The position numbers and the translations under genes are program-made. DNA of 55,720 nt from an uncultured Verrucomicrobia subdivision 3 bacterium. GTDB lineage: Bacteria > Verrucomicrobiota > Verrucomicrobiia > Limisphaerales > UBA11358. A model generated the notes under the pieces. It made no database searches and was not told the origin of the DNA. It saw only the letters and a list, made by a program, of their open reading frames with translations. How positions within the stretch are numbered: position 1 is the first letter of the stretch; every line of letters starts with the position of its first letter. Location: positions 1 through 55,720 of the forward strand of contig CAIRJF010000005.1 in NCBI GenBank assembly GCA_903878805.1. The letters run 5' to 3'. This document shows positions 7,246-16,002 of this stretch, piece by piece.

Positions 7246-9000
7246 ATGGCCTTTAGACCCGTCAGAAATCTTGTCGCGACGGTCGCGGACGCGTCACCGG
7301 CGCAGTTCGACGACTGGCGCAAGTCGTGGCGCGCGGCGGCGGATGCAGGTTCCGCCGAACCGCTGCTCACTTTCGTGGCGCGCGAACGCGGCATCGCCGA
7401 GGACGTCTTCATTCAGAAGCTCGCGACGGCGCTCGGCTGGCCGTATCTCGATCTGCCCAAGCTCACCATCGAGAATGAGGTGCGCGGAAAACTTTCCACG
7501 AAAATCGCGTTCCAATATTTCGTCCTGCCCGTCGCCATCAACAACGGCGTTTTGCAGGTGGCCGTCAGCGATCCGTTCGACGCGGCGATGATGAATGCCG
7601 TTCGCTTCGACGCAAAAATGCCGGTGAGCTTCGCGCTCGCCACGCGCAGTGAAGTCGAGAAGGCGCTGAAAAAGTATTATGGCGTCGGCGCGGAAACGCT
7701 CGATGAAATGGGCGATGGCGAACCGATGGAACTCGACCTGGCCTACGACAAGGAAATCACCGAGGGCGACCAGGAAGCGAGCGTCATCAAGTTTGTAAAT
7801 CAAATTATCTGGGAAGCCTACAAGGATCGCGCCACGGACATCCATTTCGAGCCGCAGGAAGACGAGCTGCGCATCCGCAACCGCATTGATGGCATTTTGC
7901 ACCAGATTCCGCTGCCGCCGCAGTTGAAACGTTTTCAGTCCGCGCTCATCTCGCGCATCAAGGTGATGAGCGGCATGAACATCTCCGAAAAAAGATTGCC
8001 GCAGGACGGTCGCATCAACGTGCGCATCAAGGGCGAGGAAATTGACATCCGCGTTTCCACCGTGCCGACGGTTTATGGCGAGAGCGTTTCGCTGCGTTTG
8101 TTGACGCGCGGAAAAATTTTTCTCTCGCTCGACAAATTGGGTTTTTCGAAGCTGGAAGAAGACGCCATCCGCGAAATCATCGTCAAGCCGCACGGAATTT
8201 TTCTCGTGACCGGCCCGACGGGTTCCGGCAAGTCCACTTCGCTTTATGCTTTTCTCTCGGCCATCAATTCCGTTCACAAGCGCATCATCACGATTGAGGA
8301 GCCGGTGGAATATGAATTGAAAGGCGTGAATCAGATCGCCGTGCGCTCGGACATCGGGCTGACGTTTGCGATGGGCTTGCGCCATATTCTGCGGCAAGAT
8401 CCGAACGTCGTGATGGTCGGAGAAATCCGCGATTCGGAAACGGCGGACATCGCCATCCGCGCGTCGCTGACCGGCCACTTGGTTTTTTCCACGCTGCACA
8501 CCAATGACGCGCCGAGCGCGTTCACGCGTCTCACGGACATGGGCATTGAGCCGTTCCTCATCGCGTCGTCTGTCGAGGCCGTGCAGGCGCAGCGGCTCGT
8601 CCGCACGATTTGTTCAAACTGCAAAACCGAGCAGACGGTGGATCATGATTATTTGCGACGCATCGGTTTTCCCGAGGCCGACATCGGCACGGCAAAATTC
8701 TGGCACGGCGCGGGCTGCGAAAACTGCCGCCAGCAGGGTTATCAAGGCCGCAAAGGCATTTACGAACTGCTCATCGTCACCGAGGCGCTGCGCCCGCTCA
8801 TCATGAATCGCGCGAACGCCACGACCATCGCGCAGCGCGCCATCGAGGCTGGCATGCGCACGCTCCGCACCGACGGCTGGAACAAAGTGAAGGCCGGCAC
8901 GACGACGATTGAAGAAGTCTTGCGCGTCACGCAAATGGAAGAACACATGGACGCGCTGGCCGGCGGTGACGACAAAACGCAGTTCATCTCCCGAAGCTAA
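7246..9000 (+). CDS. GspE/PilB-type secretion or pilus assembly ATPase
   Basis: This 584-residue cytoplasmic hexameric ATPase drives type II secretion or type IV pilus assembly. An N-terminal MshEN-like domain covers about 35-150 (LATALGWPYLDLP ... ISDPFDAAMMNAVRF-type segment). The catalytic domain has Walker A GPTGSGKST (about 323-331), the Asp box in ITIEEPVEYEL, Walker B VVMVGEIRDSETADIAIRA (about 387-405) and the His box GHLVFSTLHTNDA. A tetracysteine zinc motif (CSNC at about 457, CENC at about 492) is characteristic of GspE/PilB and absent from PilT, so this is an assembly ATPase, not a retraction ATPase. It is the first gene of the block. The next start is 5 bases after its stop. Confidence 0.92.
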   Translation: MAFRPVRNLVATVADASPAQFDDWRKSWRAAADAGSAEPLLTFVARERGIAEDVFIQKLATALGWPYLDLPKLTIENEVRGKLSTKIAFQYFVLPVAINNGVLQVAVSDPFDAAMMNAVRFDAKMPVSFALATRSEVEKALKKYYGVGAETLDEMGDGEPMELDLAYDKEITEGDQEASVIKFVNQIIWEAYKDRATDIHFEPQEDELRIRNRIDGILHQIPLPPQLKRFQSALISRIKVMSGMNISEKRLPQDGRINVRIKGEEIDIRVSTVPTVYGESVSLRLLTRGKIFLSLDKLGFSKLEEDAIREIIVKPHGIFLVTGPTGSGKSTSLYAFLSAINSVHKRIITIEEPVEYELKGVNQIAVRSDIGLTFAMGLRHILRQDPNVVMVGEIRDSETADIAIRASLTGHLVFSTLHTNDAPSAFTRLTDMGIEPFLIASSVEAVQAQRLVRTICSNCKTEQTVDHDYLRRIGFPEADIGTAKFWHGAGCENCRQQGYQGRKGIYELLIVTEALRPLIMNRANATTIAQRAIEAGMRTLRTDGWNKVKAGTTTIEEVLRVTQMEEHMDALAGGDDKTQFISRS

Positions 9001-9005
9001 ATTTC

Positions 9006-10415
9006 ATGCCGCGCTGGAACTCCTGCAACATCCTGCACGTCGCCCCGGACGCGAAACGCCTCTGGCAGTTCGACGCGAAGGGCGGCGGCTTCGTGCTGAA
9101 CCGCGAGCAGCGCGTGCCGCACACGGAAAAATTGCCGACCAGAGGCATCGCGAAACAATGGTCCTCATTGTGGCAGCCGAAATTGAACGTGGCGTGGCTG
9201 GCGGCGGAAAATGTTTTTCTGCGCGTCGTGGAACTGCCCGCCAGCAGTTTTGAGGAAACGCTGGCGATGGTGGAATTGCAGTTGGAAAAATTTTCGCCAC
9301 TGCCCGTCACGCAAATTGTTTGGACAATGCACGGCATGGGCACGCACACCGCGCCCGCCAGGGGCGACCACGCGCCGGAAAGTTTGCAGACGGTCGTGGT
9401 GGTCATCGTCGAGCGCAAGGTCGTGGAGGAATTTCTCGGGCGCCTGGAGCAGGAAGGCTTTCTCGCCGACCGGCTGGAGACGCCGATACTCGACCAGCTT
9501 GCCGCCATCACGCCAAATGCTGATGGCGCTTGGTTTTTTCCGCTGTCGCTCGGCGGGCAGAGCGCGGCGCTGGTGGCGTGGTGGTTCGGCGGCGTGCTGC
9601 GCAATTTAAGTTTCGTCACATTGCCGCCCGCCGGTGACCGCGCGTTGGAATTAAAGGCACAGCTCGCGCAGCTGGCGTGGGCGGGCGAACTCGAAGGCTG
9701 GCTCGCGGCGACGCCGAAATGGCACCTCGTGGCCGACCCGGTGAACGCGACGGAATGGGAAAATGTTTTGCGCGCGGCGACGAATGAAACGGTGTCGGTT
9801 TCCGAGCCGCCCGCGCCGGTCGCGCTCGCGGCGGCGACGGCCAGACGCGCGACGGCGGCGGAGAAATCGAATTTGTTGCCGCCGGAATTCACGGCGCAGT
9901 ATCACCAGCAGTTTGTTGACCGACTGTGGCTGCGCGGCCTGGCCTACGCGGGTCTGGCGTATGCGGTTTTTCTCGTGATTTATTTTTGCGCGGTCACGGT
10001 GCTGGAATATCGCACGAAGGGCGTGGAACGCGCGGCGGCGGGCGTCAGCAACGACTACACGAATGCGCTCCAGCTCAAGGCGCAGTTGGGCGTGCTGAAG
10101 GAGCGCGAGCAGTTGAAGTATGCGGCGCTGGACTGCTGGCAACTGGTGGCGCAGCAACTGCCGCCGGGCATCACGCTGCAACGCTTCAGCTTCGCGAACG
10201 GCCAGTCCGTGCAGTTGAACGGCCAGGTGAGTTCCGACGACATCCCGAAGATCATTGATTTCAACGATGCGATGCGGAAGGTGAAGAACCACGACCAGCC
10301 CGTGTTCAACCCCGTGCCGAGCGGCAGCGACCAGCTCACCTACCGCAACCAAGGCAGTCAGGCCAGTTGGAATTTCGGTTTGCAACTGCTGCATGTGGAG
10401 GCGGAGACGGAATGA
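9006..10415 (+). CDS. PilM/PilN-like (GspL-type) inner-membrane assembly protein
   Basis: This 469-residue protein has an N-terminal cytoplasmic half of actin-fold PilM/GspL character (LNVAWLAAENVFLRVVELPASSFEETLAMVELQLEKF-type pattern, residues about 55-100). One transmembrane helix lies at about 311-335 (LRGLAYAGLAYAVFLVIYFCAVTVL). A periplasmic part follows with coiled coil (about 336-375) and a PilN-like domain ending GITLQRFSFANGQSVQLNGQVSS. PilM and PilN functions therefore appear to be in one polypeptide, as in GspL. It should couple the ATPase to the periplasmic scaffold. The stop overlaps the next start (ATGA). The assignment is by architecture, because sequence conservation in this family is low. 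Confidence 0.65.
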   Translation: MPRWNSCNILHVAPDAKRLWQFDAKGGGFVLNREQRVPHTEKLPTRGIAKQWSSLWQPKLNVAWLAAENVFLRVVELPASSFEETLAMVELQLEKFSPLPVTQIVWTMHGMGTHTAPARGDHAPESLQTVVVVIVERKVVEEFLGRLEQEGFLADRLETPILDQLAAITPNADGAWFFPLSLGGQSAALVAWWFGGVLRNLSFVTLPPAGDRALELKAQLAQLAWAGELEGWLAATPKWHLVADPVNATEWENVLRAATNETVSVSEPPAPVALAAATARRATAAEKSNLLPPEFTAQYHQQFVDRLWLRGLAYAGLAYAVFLVIYFCAVTVLEYRTKGVERAAAGVSNDYTNALQLKAQLGVLKEREQLKYAALDCWQLVAQQLPPGITLQRFSFANGQSVQLNGQVSSDDIPKIIDFNDAMRKVKNHDQPVFNPVPSGSDQLTYRNQGSQASWNFGLQLLHVEAETE

Positions 10416-10987
10416 AAAAATATTTTTCTCATCTGCGCCCGATGGAACGCCGCCTCGTGGTCGGCGTGGCGGTGGTGCTGGTGCTGGTGCTGAACGCAGT
10501 GTTCGTCTGGCCGCATTTTGCGGACTGGGGTCGGCTGCGGCACCGGCTGGACGAGGCGCACGGCAAATTGAAAGTTTACCAGACGGCGCAGGCGCAGATT
10601 CCGGCGTTGACGGCGGAAGTGAAAAAATTCGAGAGCGACGGCCAGTTCGTCGCGCCCGAGGACCAGGGCATCAATTTCATGCGCACCATCCAGACGCAGT
10701 CCGCCGCGAGCGGCGTGCAACTGCAAAACATCTCGCGGCAGTTGACGCATGCGAGCGACCCGTTTTTTGTCGAGCAGGTGGTGAACATCAACGTCCTCGC
10801 GACGGAGGATCAGCTCGTGGATTTTCTCTACAAGCTAGGCTCCGGCGCCTCGATGATTCGCGTGCGTGATTTGGAATTGCAGCCGGATACGCCGCACCAG
10901 CATCTCACCGCCAACATCCGGCTCGTGGCGAGCTACCAGAAAAATCCGCCGCCCGCCGCCAAAAATTCAACCGCAAAGACACCATGA
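10412..10987 (+). CDS. PilO/GspM-like inner-membrane scaffold protein
   Basis: This 191-residue bitopic protein has a short cytoplasmic start (MKKYFSHLRPMERR), one transmembrane helix at about 15-33 (LVVGVAVVLVLVLNAVFVW), a coiled-coil segment (about 40-75) and a small periplasmic alpha/beta domain. This is the layout of PilO and GspM, which dimerise with PilN/GspL. ATG at 10412 overlaps the previous stop in ATGA and sits directly before the conserved region. Its own stop overlaps the secretin start in the same way. Residues 105-115 (QNISRQLTHAS) begin the second beta-alpha-beta unit. Primary sequence alone would not identify it; position and topology do. Confidence 0.65.
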   Translation: MKKYFSHLRPMERRLVVGVAVVLVLVLNAVFVWPHFADWGRLRHRLDEAHGKLKVYQTAQAQIPALTAEVKKFESDGQFVAPEDQGINFMRTIQTQSAASGVQLQNISRQLTHASDPFFVEQVVNINVLATEDQLVDFLYKLGSGASMIRVRDLELQPDTPHQHLTANIRLVASYQKNPPPAAKNSTAKTP

Positions 10988-13338
10988 AAAAAATCATCTG
11001 CGCACTGGCCCTCGTTTTGACCGGCCTCCCACTTTGGGCGCAAACGCCGCCCGGACTGCCGCCGGCCACGCCGCACCGTCCGCCGCGTTTTGGCGGCACG
11101 AACGGCATGAGCACCGTGCCGCGCTACCCGCAGGCCGCGACCGCGCCGACGACGGAATCATATGCCGCGCCGGTTGCGCCCGCGCAGCCGGAAGAAATCA
11201 TCCCCGCCGGCACGATTAATTTTCAGGGCGTGGACGTTAGCCAGGTTTTGGAAATTTATGCGCAACTGGTCGGGCGCACGCTGCTGCGCGCGGGGCTGCC
11301 GTCCGCCCAGATTGTTTTAAAGACGCAGACGCCGTTGACGAAGACGGAGGCGATCGAGGCGTTGCAGGCAGTGCTGGCGCTCAACGGCATCGCGGTGGTG
11401 AACATCGGCGACAAGTTTGTGAAGGTGCTGCCGGTGGATCAGGCGAATTCCGCTGGCGCGGAACTCGACAACACGGTCACGGCGAACCTGCCCAACCTTG
11501 GCTCTTACGTCACGCACATTGTGCAGTTGAAATACGTAAAGCCGAGCGAGATGATTCCGATCATCCAGCCGTTTGCCAAGCTGGCGAATTCCATTCTCGC
11601 CATTGACAGCAACGGGATTCTCGTGCTGCGCGACAACGCGGAAAACGTCAAGCGGATGCTCGAGATGATTGACAAGGTGGACGTGAGCGTGCCGGCGGAA
11701 TACATCTCGGAGGTCATTCCGATCCGCTATGCGGAGGCGGGCGACATCGCCAGCGCGTTGAACACTCTGGGCGGCAGCGGCGGCTCGACGGTGAGCTTCG
11801 GCAGCAGCAGCAGTGGCTCCATCAACGGGCTGCGCGGCGGCTCGACCGGCTTGAACGGCCTCGGCTCCGGTGGCGGCGGTGGTGGCGGCCTTGGCAGCAG
11901 CGGCTATCAGTCCGGCGGCATGGGCGGCTCGAGCAGTGCCTTTGGCGGAGTGCGCAACGGCGTGAGCACGGGCGGCGCGGGCGGTGCGAACGGCACGCCC
12001 ACCGGCGGCACAACGTTCCAGCAGCGGCTGCAATCCATCATCAACAAGGCTTCCGGCGCGGGCGGCGCGGGCGGGCAGGATCAAATCCAAATTTTCGGCC
12101 AGACAAAAATCATCGCCGACCAGCGCAGCAATTCGCTCCTCGTTTTCGCCACGCGGCAGGACATGGAGAACATCAAGCACGTCATCAGCCAGCTCGACGT
12201 GCTGCTGGCGCAGGTATTGATCGAGTCCATCATCATGGACGTGGACATCGGCAATAATTTCAGCGCCGGCGTCTCGGCGGTGCAGCATCCGAAGCAGTTC
12301 AACAATTCCAACGTCGCTGGCGGGGGTGTTATGAACAACGGCAACACCTCGTTTTTAAGCGTCATTCAAAATCTGGTCACGAATGGCAACGGTTCCAGCA
12401 TCGGCAAGACTTTCAGCCTCGCGACAAATGCCGCCAGCGGTCTTTCATACGCCACGACCATCGGCGACACTTGGGACATCGCGGTCAAGGCGGCGGAATC
12501 CGACACCACCGCCAACATTCTCCAGCGCCCGCGCATCCAGACCTCGCAGGCCAAGCCCGCGCAATTTTTCGTCGGCCAGACCGTGCCTTACGTCAACAGC
12601 ACTTACAACAACAGCATCAACGGCGGTTACGGCGGTTCGTCCTACTCGCAGTTGTCCGTCGGTGTGGAACTGGACGTGACCCCGTTCATCAATCCCGACG
12701 GCCTCGTGGTCATGGACGTGGCGCAGGAAATTGATGAGATCAGCGGCTACACCTCAATCGACGGCAACAGCGTGCCGAACACCATCAAGCGCACTTTGAA
12801 TAGCGAGATTGCCGTGAAGAACCGCGACACCGTCATCCTCGGCGGTTTCGTCCGTTCGCAGAAATCCCATTCCACCTCCGGCGTGCCCCTACTCATGAAC
12901 ATTCCCGTGCTGGGCTGGTTGTTCCGCAGCACCGACAATACCAAGGATCGCACCGAGCTGATGGTGCTCATGCGTCCAACCGTTTTGAAAACGCCTGAAA
13001 TCGCCGCGGCCCAGACCATTCGCGAAGGCCAGCGTCTGCCGGGCGTTTCCTCCGCCGCCTTTGATTACGCCAATGATGAGCGCAAACTCATCGAGGCCGA
13101 ACGGGAAAAAGAATTGAAGCGCAACACCAATAGCGCGCCGGTGGATGGCTTTCCCGGCTTCTTCAACATGAGCACCAACGTGGTATCCGCTCCGGAAACG
13201 GACGCCGCCGCGCCCGTCAGCGACCAGGATAAGGCGCGTGCCGCGCTGGAGCAGAAGATGAAGGAACTCGACGATCCGAAGGCTGCCGAGGTCGTGCCGC
13301 CGCCCGCGCCAAATCCGGCATCAGCCACGCCGCAGTGA
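10984..13338 (+). CDS. Secretin (GspD/PilQ family outer-membrane channel)
   Basis: This 784-residue outer-membrane secretin subunit has a signal peptide at 1-20 (MKKIICALALVLTGLPLWAQ). A proline-rich linker follows, then an N0/STN-like domain starting near INFQGVDVSQVLEIYAQLVGR, then N1-type modules (ILAIDSNGILVLRDNAENV, RMLEMIDKVDV). A long Gly/Ser-rich insertion at about 258-345 splits the last N domain. The secretin core has the family signature at about 615-665: VILGGFVRSQK, VPLLMNIPVLGWLFRS and TELMVLMRPTVLKTPE. The tail of about 100 residues is proline/alanine rich. It is the last gene of the block and faces the AsmA-like gene convergently. No GspC, GspF or pseudopilins are adjacent. 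Confidence 0.92.
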   Translation: MKKIICALALVLTGLPLWAQTPPGLPPATPHRPPRFGGTNGMSTVPRYPQAATAPTTESYAAPVAPAQPEEIIPAGTINFQGVDVSQVLEIYAQLVGRTLLRAGLPSAQIVLKTQTPLTKTEAIEALQAVLALNGIAVVNIGDKFVKVLPVDQANSAGAELDNTVTANLPNLGSYVTHIVQLKYVKPSEMIPIIQPFAKLANSILAIDSNGILVLRDNAENVKRMLEMIDKVDVSVPAEYISEVIPIRYAEAGDIASALNTLGGSGGSTVSFGSSSSGSINGLRGGSTGLNGLGSGGGGGGGLGSSGYQSGGMGGSSSAFGGVRNGVSTGGAGGANGTPTGGTTFQQRLQSIINKASGAGGAGGQDQIQIFGQTKIIADQRSNSLLVFATRQDMENIKHVISQLDVLLAQVLIESIIMDVDIGNNFSAGVSAVQHPKQFNNSNVAGGGVMNNGNTSFLSVIQNLVTNGNGSSIGKTFSLATNAASGLSYATTIGDTWDIAVKAAESDTTANILQRPRIQTSQAKPAQFFVGQTVPYVNSTYNNSINGGYGGSSYSQLSVGVELDVTPFINPDGLVVMDVAQEIDEISGYTSIDGNSVPNTIKRTLNSEIAVKNRDTVILGGFVRSQKSHSTSGVPLLMNIPVLGWLFRSTDNTKDRTELMVLMRPTVLKTPEIAAAQTIREGQRLPGVSSAAFDYANDERKLIEAEREKELKRNTNSAPVDGFPGFFNMSTNVVSAPETDAAAPVSDQDKARAALEQKMKELDDPKAAEVVPPPAPNPASATPQ

Positions 13339-13346
13339 ACGGAAAA

Positions 13347-16001
13347 TTATTTCCCCGCTGCCGCGTTGGTCGCGGGCGGGGAAAACAGTTCCTCCAAACT
13401 GCGGATGGGATGCAGCGGCACGAGCAGGATTTTCGGGATAAAAACCGGCGTGACGACCGGTGCGCTTAACTGCCCAGTGACGTGGCACTCAAAAATTTTG
13501 CTCACCGGCGCCAACATCACGCTGACGAGCGAGCCGATGCCCGGCAGATTGCGCAGCAATTGCGCCGTCACGCGGGCGTTCACGTTTTGCATCAAGTCCA
13601 CCGTGCCGGCGTATTGCAGCCGCATGGTCAGCGAGCGGATGAGCAGGGAGTCGGTGGAGATGACGCCGTTGGTGATGACGAAATCGGCGGCGGCATCTTT
13701 CGCGCGGCTGTTGCCGAGGCCGGGCGAGACGGTGTTCAACACCGGCGACATGAAGGCAAACATCGGCACGTCCCACAATAATCCGTCGTGCAACTGCACG
13801 TTGCCCGCGCCGTTCCAGGAACGCCAATCCGCTGAACTGGCGTTCGTCACCGTCACCTCGCCGTTCAACCGCCCTTCCAGTTCGTTTTTGTTCGTGGATA
13901 AGTCCGCCGCCAGCAAGTGCAGGTCAACATTCGTGATTGCGAAACCAAAATCAAAATCGCAGTCATGCCCGGTCGGACGGAAATCCAGAAAACCCCAGCC
14001 CGTGCCGCTGCCGGCGTAAAGTTGCGCGGCGATGTTGGTGAGCGTCAAAAATTGCTGCTGCCAGTGGATGATGCCCGTCACGTTGGTCGTCGCCAGCCGC
14101 GCCCAGCGGAACGGCACGCCGCGCGTGATCTCAATCGTCAGGTCGGCGTGTTCCAAATCGTGGCCGTTGCGGACGTTGATAATCGGCACACTGCCGTGAA
14201 ACTGTGCTGGCGGCGGCGCGAGAAAATGATACGGCTCCAGCATGTGCGCCGTCTTCGGCCCGATGCAGCGCGCCACCACCTCGGCCTCGATTTCGCTCGT
14301 GCCATTCGTAATCCACAAATCCATCGCGCGAAAATCCAGAAAGGCCGCGTCCGCCCGCGCCCATTGCGCGCCGCCCACGCGCCGGAGTTCCGGCGCAAAA
14401 ACCGTCGCCGACAGGTTGGTAAAGATGAAATTTCCCGCAAGGGAATCCATCGCTTCATCGCGAATGGAAAAATTCGTCAGCGCCACCCGGCCCGTCGCGC
14501 ACAAAGTTTCCAGCCGGTTCAAATTGCCGCTCAAATCTACCGTCAGCGCGAGCGGTTCACGGCACGTCAGCACGGCCAATCCGTGAATGGCGTCTTCCGA
14601 AGGCAGCAACTCGCTCACAGAAGTTTCGTCGAGATCGCCCGAAAGCAGATAATGAAAATTGCCCGTCGCCGCACTCGTCTCGCCGCTCAAGACCAGCCGC
14701 GTCCGGTCGGAAACCACCGTCAAGTCCGGCACATCCAGCATTTCGTCCGCGTAGCCAAAATGCGTCCGCACCTCGGCCAGTTGCAAATTACCCGCCGCCG
14801 CGTTCGTGAAGGCCAGTTCGCCGCGCACCGAGCACGCCGGTTCGGTATTCGCCCACGAATTTGTCCACGACGGCAGTCGCAGGGTTCCGTCCGCGCGCAA
14901 CGCCGGCGGCTGCGTCCAGGAAATTTTTGCGAGCGCCGCGCGCGATTTTTCTGGCAGCAATTTCGCCAGCGCGTGCCAGTCGAACTGCGAGCCGCTGCTG
15001 AAAATAATTTCGCGCGTCGCCACGTCCAGCGTGGCGCTCGCCACCGCATTGCCGCCGCCGATTTGCGCCGTGAGATTTGTGACCGCCAGCGTGGGCGCGT
15101 TCCAGACACCAGCGAATTGCATGGCGTCAACGTCCACCGGCGAATCGCGCAGCGTGCCGAGCCGAGCCGACCACACGAGCCGGAACGGCTGTAGATTCGT
15201 CCAGAAACCCCACGCCGCGTCAGAGTTTGTCGGGGCGTCGGCGGGTGCGGTGAGCGTTGCCTGCGCTTGAAAATCGCGCGCGGCAAACCACGGCGTCTTT
15301 ACGCCCGCCGCCGTCGCGCTCATCCAGATGGTGATGGAATGCGGATCGCGCGCATCGCCGGACAGTTTCAAACGTAGCTGCGGTTCGCCTGTAAAATGAA
15401 TTTGCCGCAGCACGTCAGAAAAAATTTGCAACGCGCCGTTCAAGCCGACTTGGTTCGTGTTCGGCCCGCCAAAAAATTTCCAGTTCAAAGCCTCCGGCGC
15501 GTGCGCCACCTCGCCGCTGATGCCAATTTGCGCGCCCGCAAAATCCGCGCGGAAATGGTCCAGCGCCCAAGCGTTGTCCGGCAGGAAGCGCAGTTCCGTC
15601 TGGAGGTTGGTGAGCGTGAGTGCATTCGTCAGCGACAACGGCAGGGAGAAATTTCCGTTGCGGATCACAAGACCATCCAGTTGCCAGCGCCGGTGTAGCA
15701 GCGCGGAAAAATCCAGTTGCAGTTGCACCGACCGCGCGGCAAAGGCCGGGCTGCCCGCCGCCATCTGCCCCGCGCGCACATTGTCCGCGACAAAGCCGTG
15801 GACGAGGCTCAGGCGCAGCCGGGAAAATTCCAGCTTCACCCCGCGTTCCTGCATGGTGGCGACGAGCCGCGCCTTCAGGAATCCCGGCAGGCCGATGCGG
15901 TTGCACCAGAGGAAGGCCGCGATGAACGCCAGCGCCGCAAACCACGCCGCAAAGCGGACGCAGCGAAAGGCGATGCGGCAGTTGCGCCAGAATTGAGGCA
16001 T
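13347..16001 (-). CDS. AsmA/YhdP-like membrane-anchored protein
   Basis: This 884-residue protein has one N-terminal transmembrane helix (about 17-33, FAAWFAALAFIAAFLW) and a very long beta-rich periplasmic body. Its start (SRLRLSLVHGFVADNVRAG) and its C-terminus (GRLNGEVTVTNAS, DGLLWDVPMFAFMSP, RLQYAGTVDLMQNVNARVTAQLL) resemble AsmA_2/TamB-superfamily proteins. In other bacteria such proteins are proposed to bridge the periplasm for lipid transport. It is the last gene of the five-gene operon, 1 base after the DUF4340 gene. Its role beside a Gld-type ABC exporter is inferred to be envelope related. There is no sign of truncation. Confidence 0.72.
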   Translation of the reverse strand: MPQFWRNCRIAFRCVRFAAWFAALAFIAAFLWCNRIGLPGFLKARLVATMQERGVKLEFSRLRLSLVHGFVADNVRAGQMAAGSPAFAARSVQLQLDFSALLHRRWQLDGLVIRNGNFSLPLSLTNALTLTNLQTELRFLPDNAWALDHFRADFAGAQIGISGEVAHAPEALNWKFFGGPNTNQVGLNGALQIFSDVLRQIHFTGEPQLRLKLSGDARDPHSITIWMSATAAGVKTPWFAARDFQAQATLTAPADAPTNSDAAWGFWTNLQPFRLVWSARLGTLRDSPVDVDAMQFAGVWNAPTLAVTNLTAQIGGGNAVASATLDVATREIIFSSGSQFDWHALAKLLPEKSRAALAKISWTQPPALRADGTLRLPSWTNSWANTEPACSVRGELAFTNAAAGNLQLAEVRTHFGYADEMLDVPDLTVVSDRTRLVLSGETSAATGNFHYLLSGDLDETSVSELLPSEDAIHGLAVLTCREPLALTVDLSGNLNRLETLCATGRVALTNFSIRDEAMDSLAGNFIFTNLSATVFAPELRRVGGAQWARADAAFLDFRAMDLWITNGTSEIEAEVVARCIGPKTAHMLEPYHFLAPPPAQFHGSVPIINVRNGHDLEHADLTIEITRGVPFRWARLATTNVTGIIHWQQQFLTLTNIAAQLYAGSGTGWGFLDFRPTGHDCDFDFGFAITNVDLHLLAADLSTNKNELEGRLNGEVTVTNASSADWRSWNGAGNVQLHDGLLWDVPMFAFMSPVLNTVSPGLGNSRAKDAAADFVITNGVISTDSLLIRSLTMRLQYAGTVDLMQNVNARVTAQLLRNLPGIGSLVSVMLAPVSKIFECHVTGQLSAPVVTPVFIPKILLVPLHPIRSLEELFSPPATNAAAGK

Positions 16002-16002
16002 A

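Noticed and set aside
7294-8499. A 401-codon minus-strand frame opposite the GspE/PilB gene
   Set aside because: It is a compositional shadow. The plus strand has Walker A, Walker B and zinc motifs.
13917-15194. A 425-codon plus-strand frame inside the AsmA-like gene
   Set aside because: Its translation is dominated by Arg, Gln and His and has no domain. The minus strand carries the coherent membrane-anchored protein that is part of the operon.
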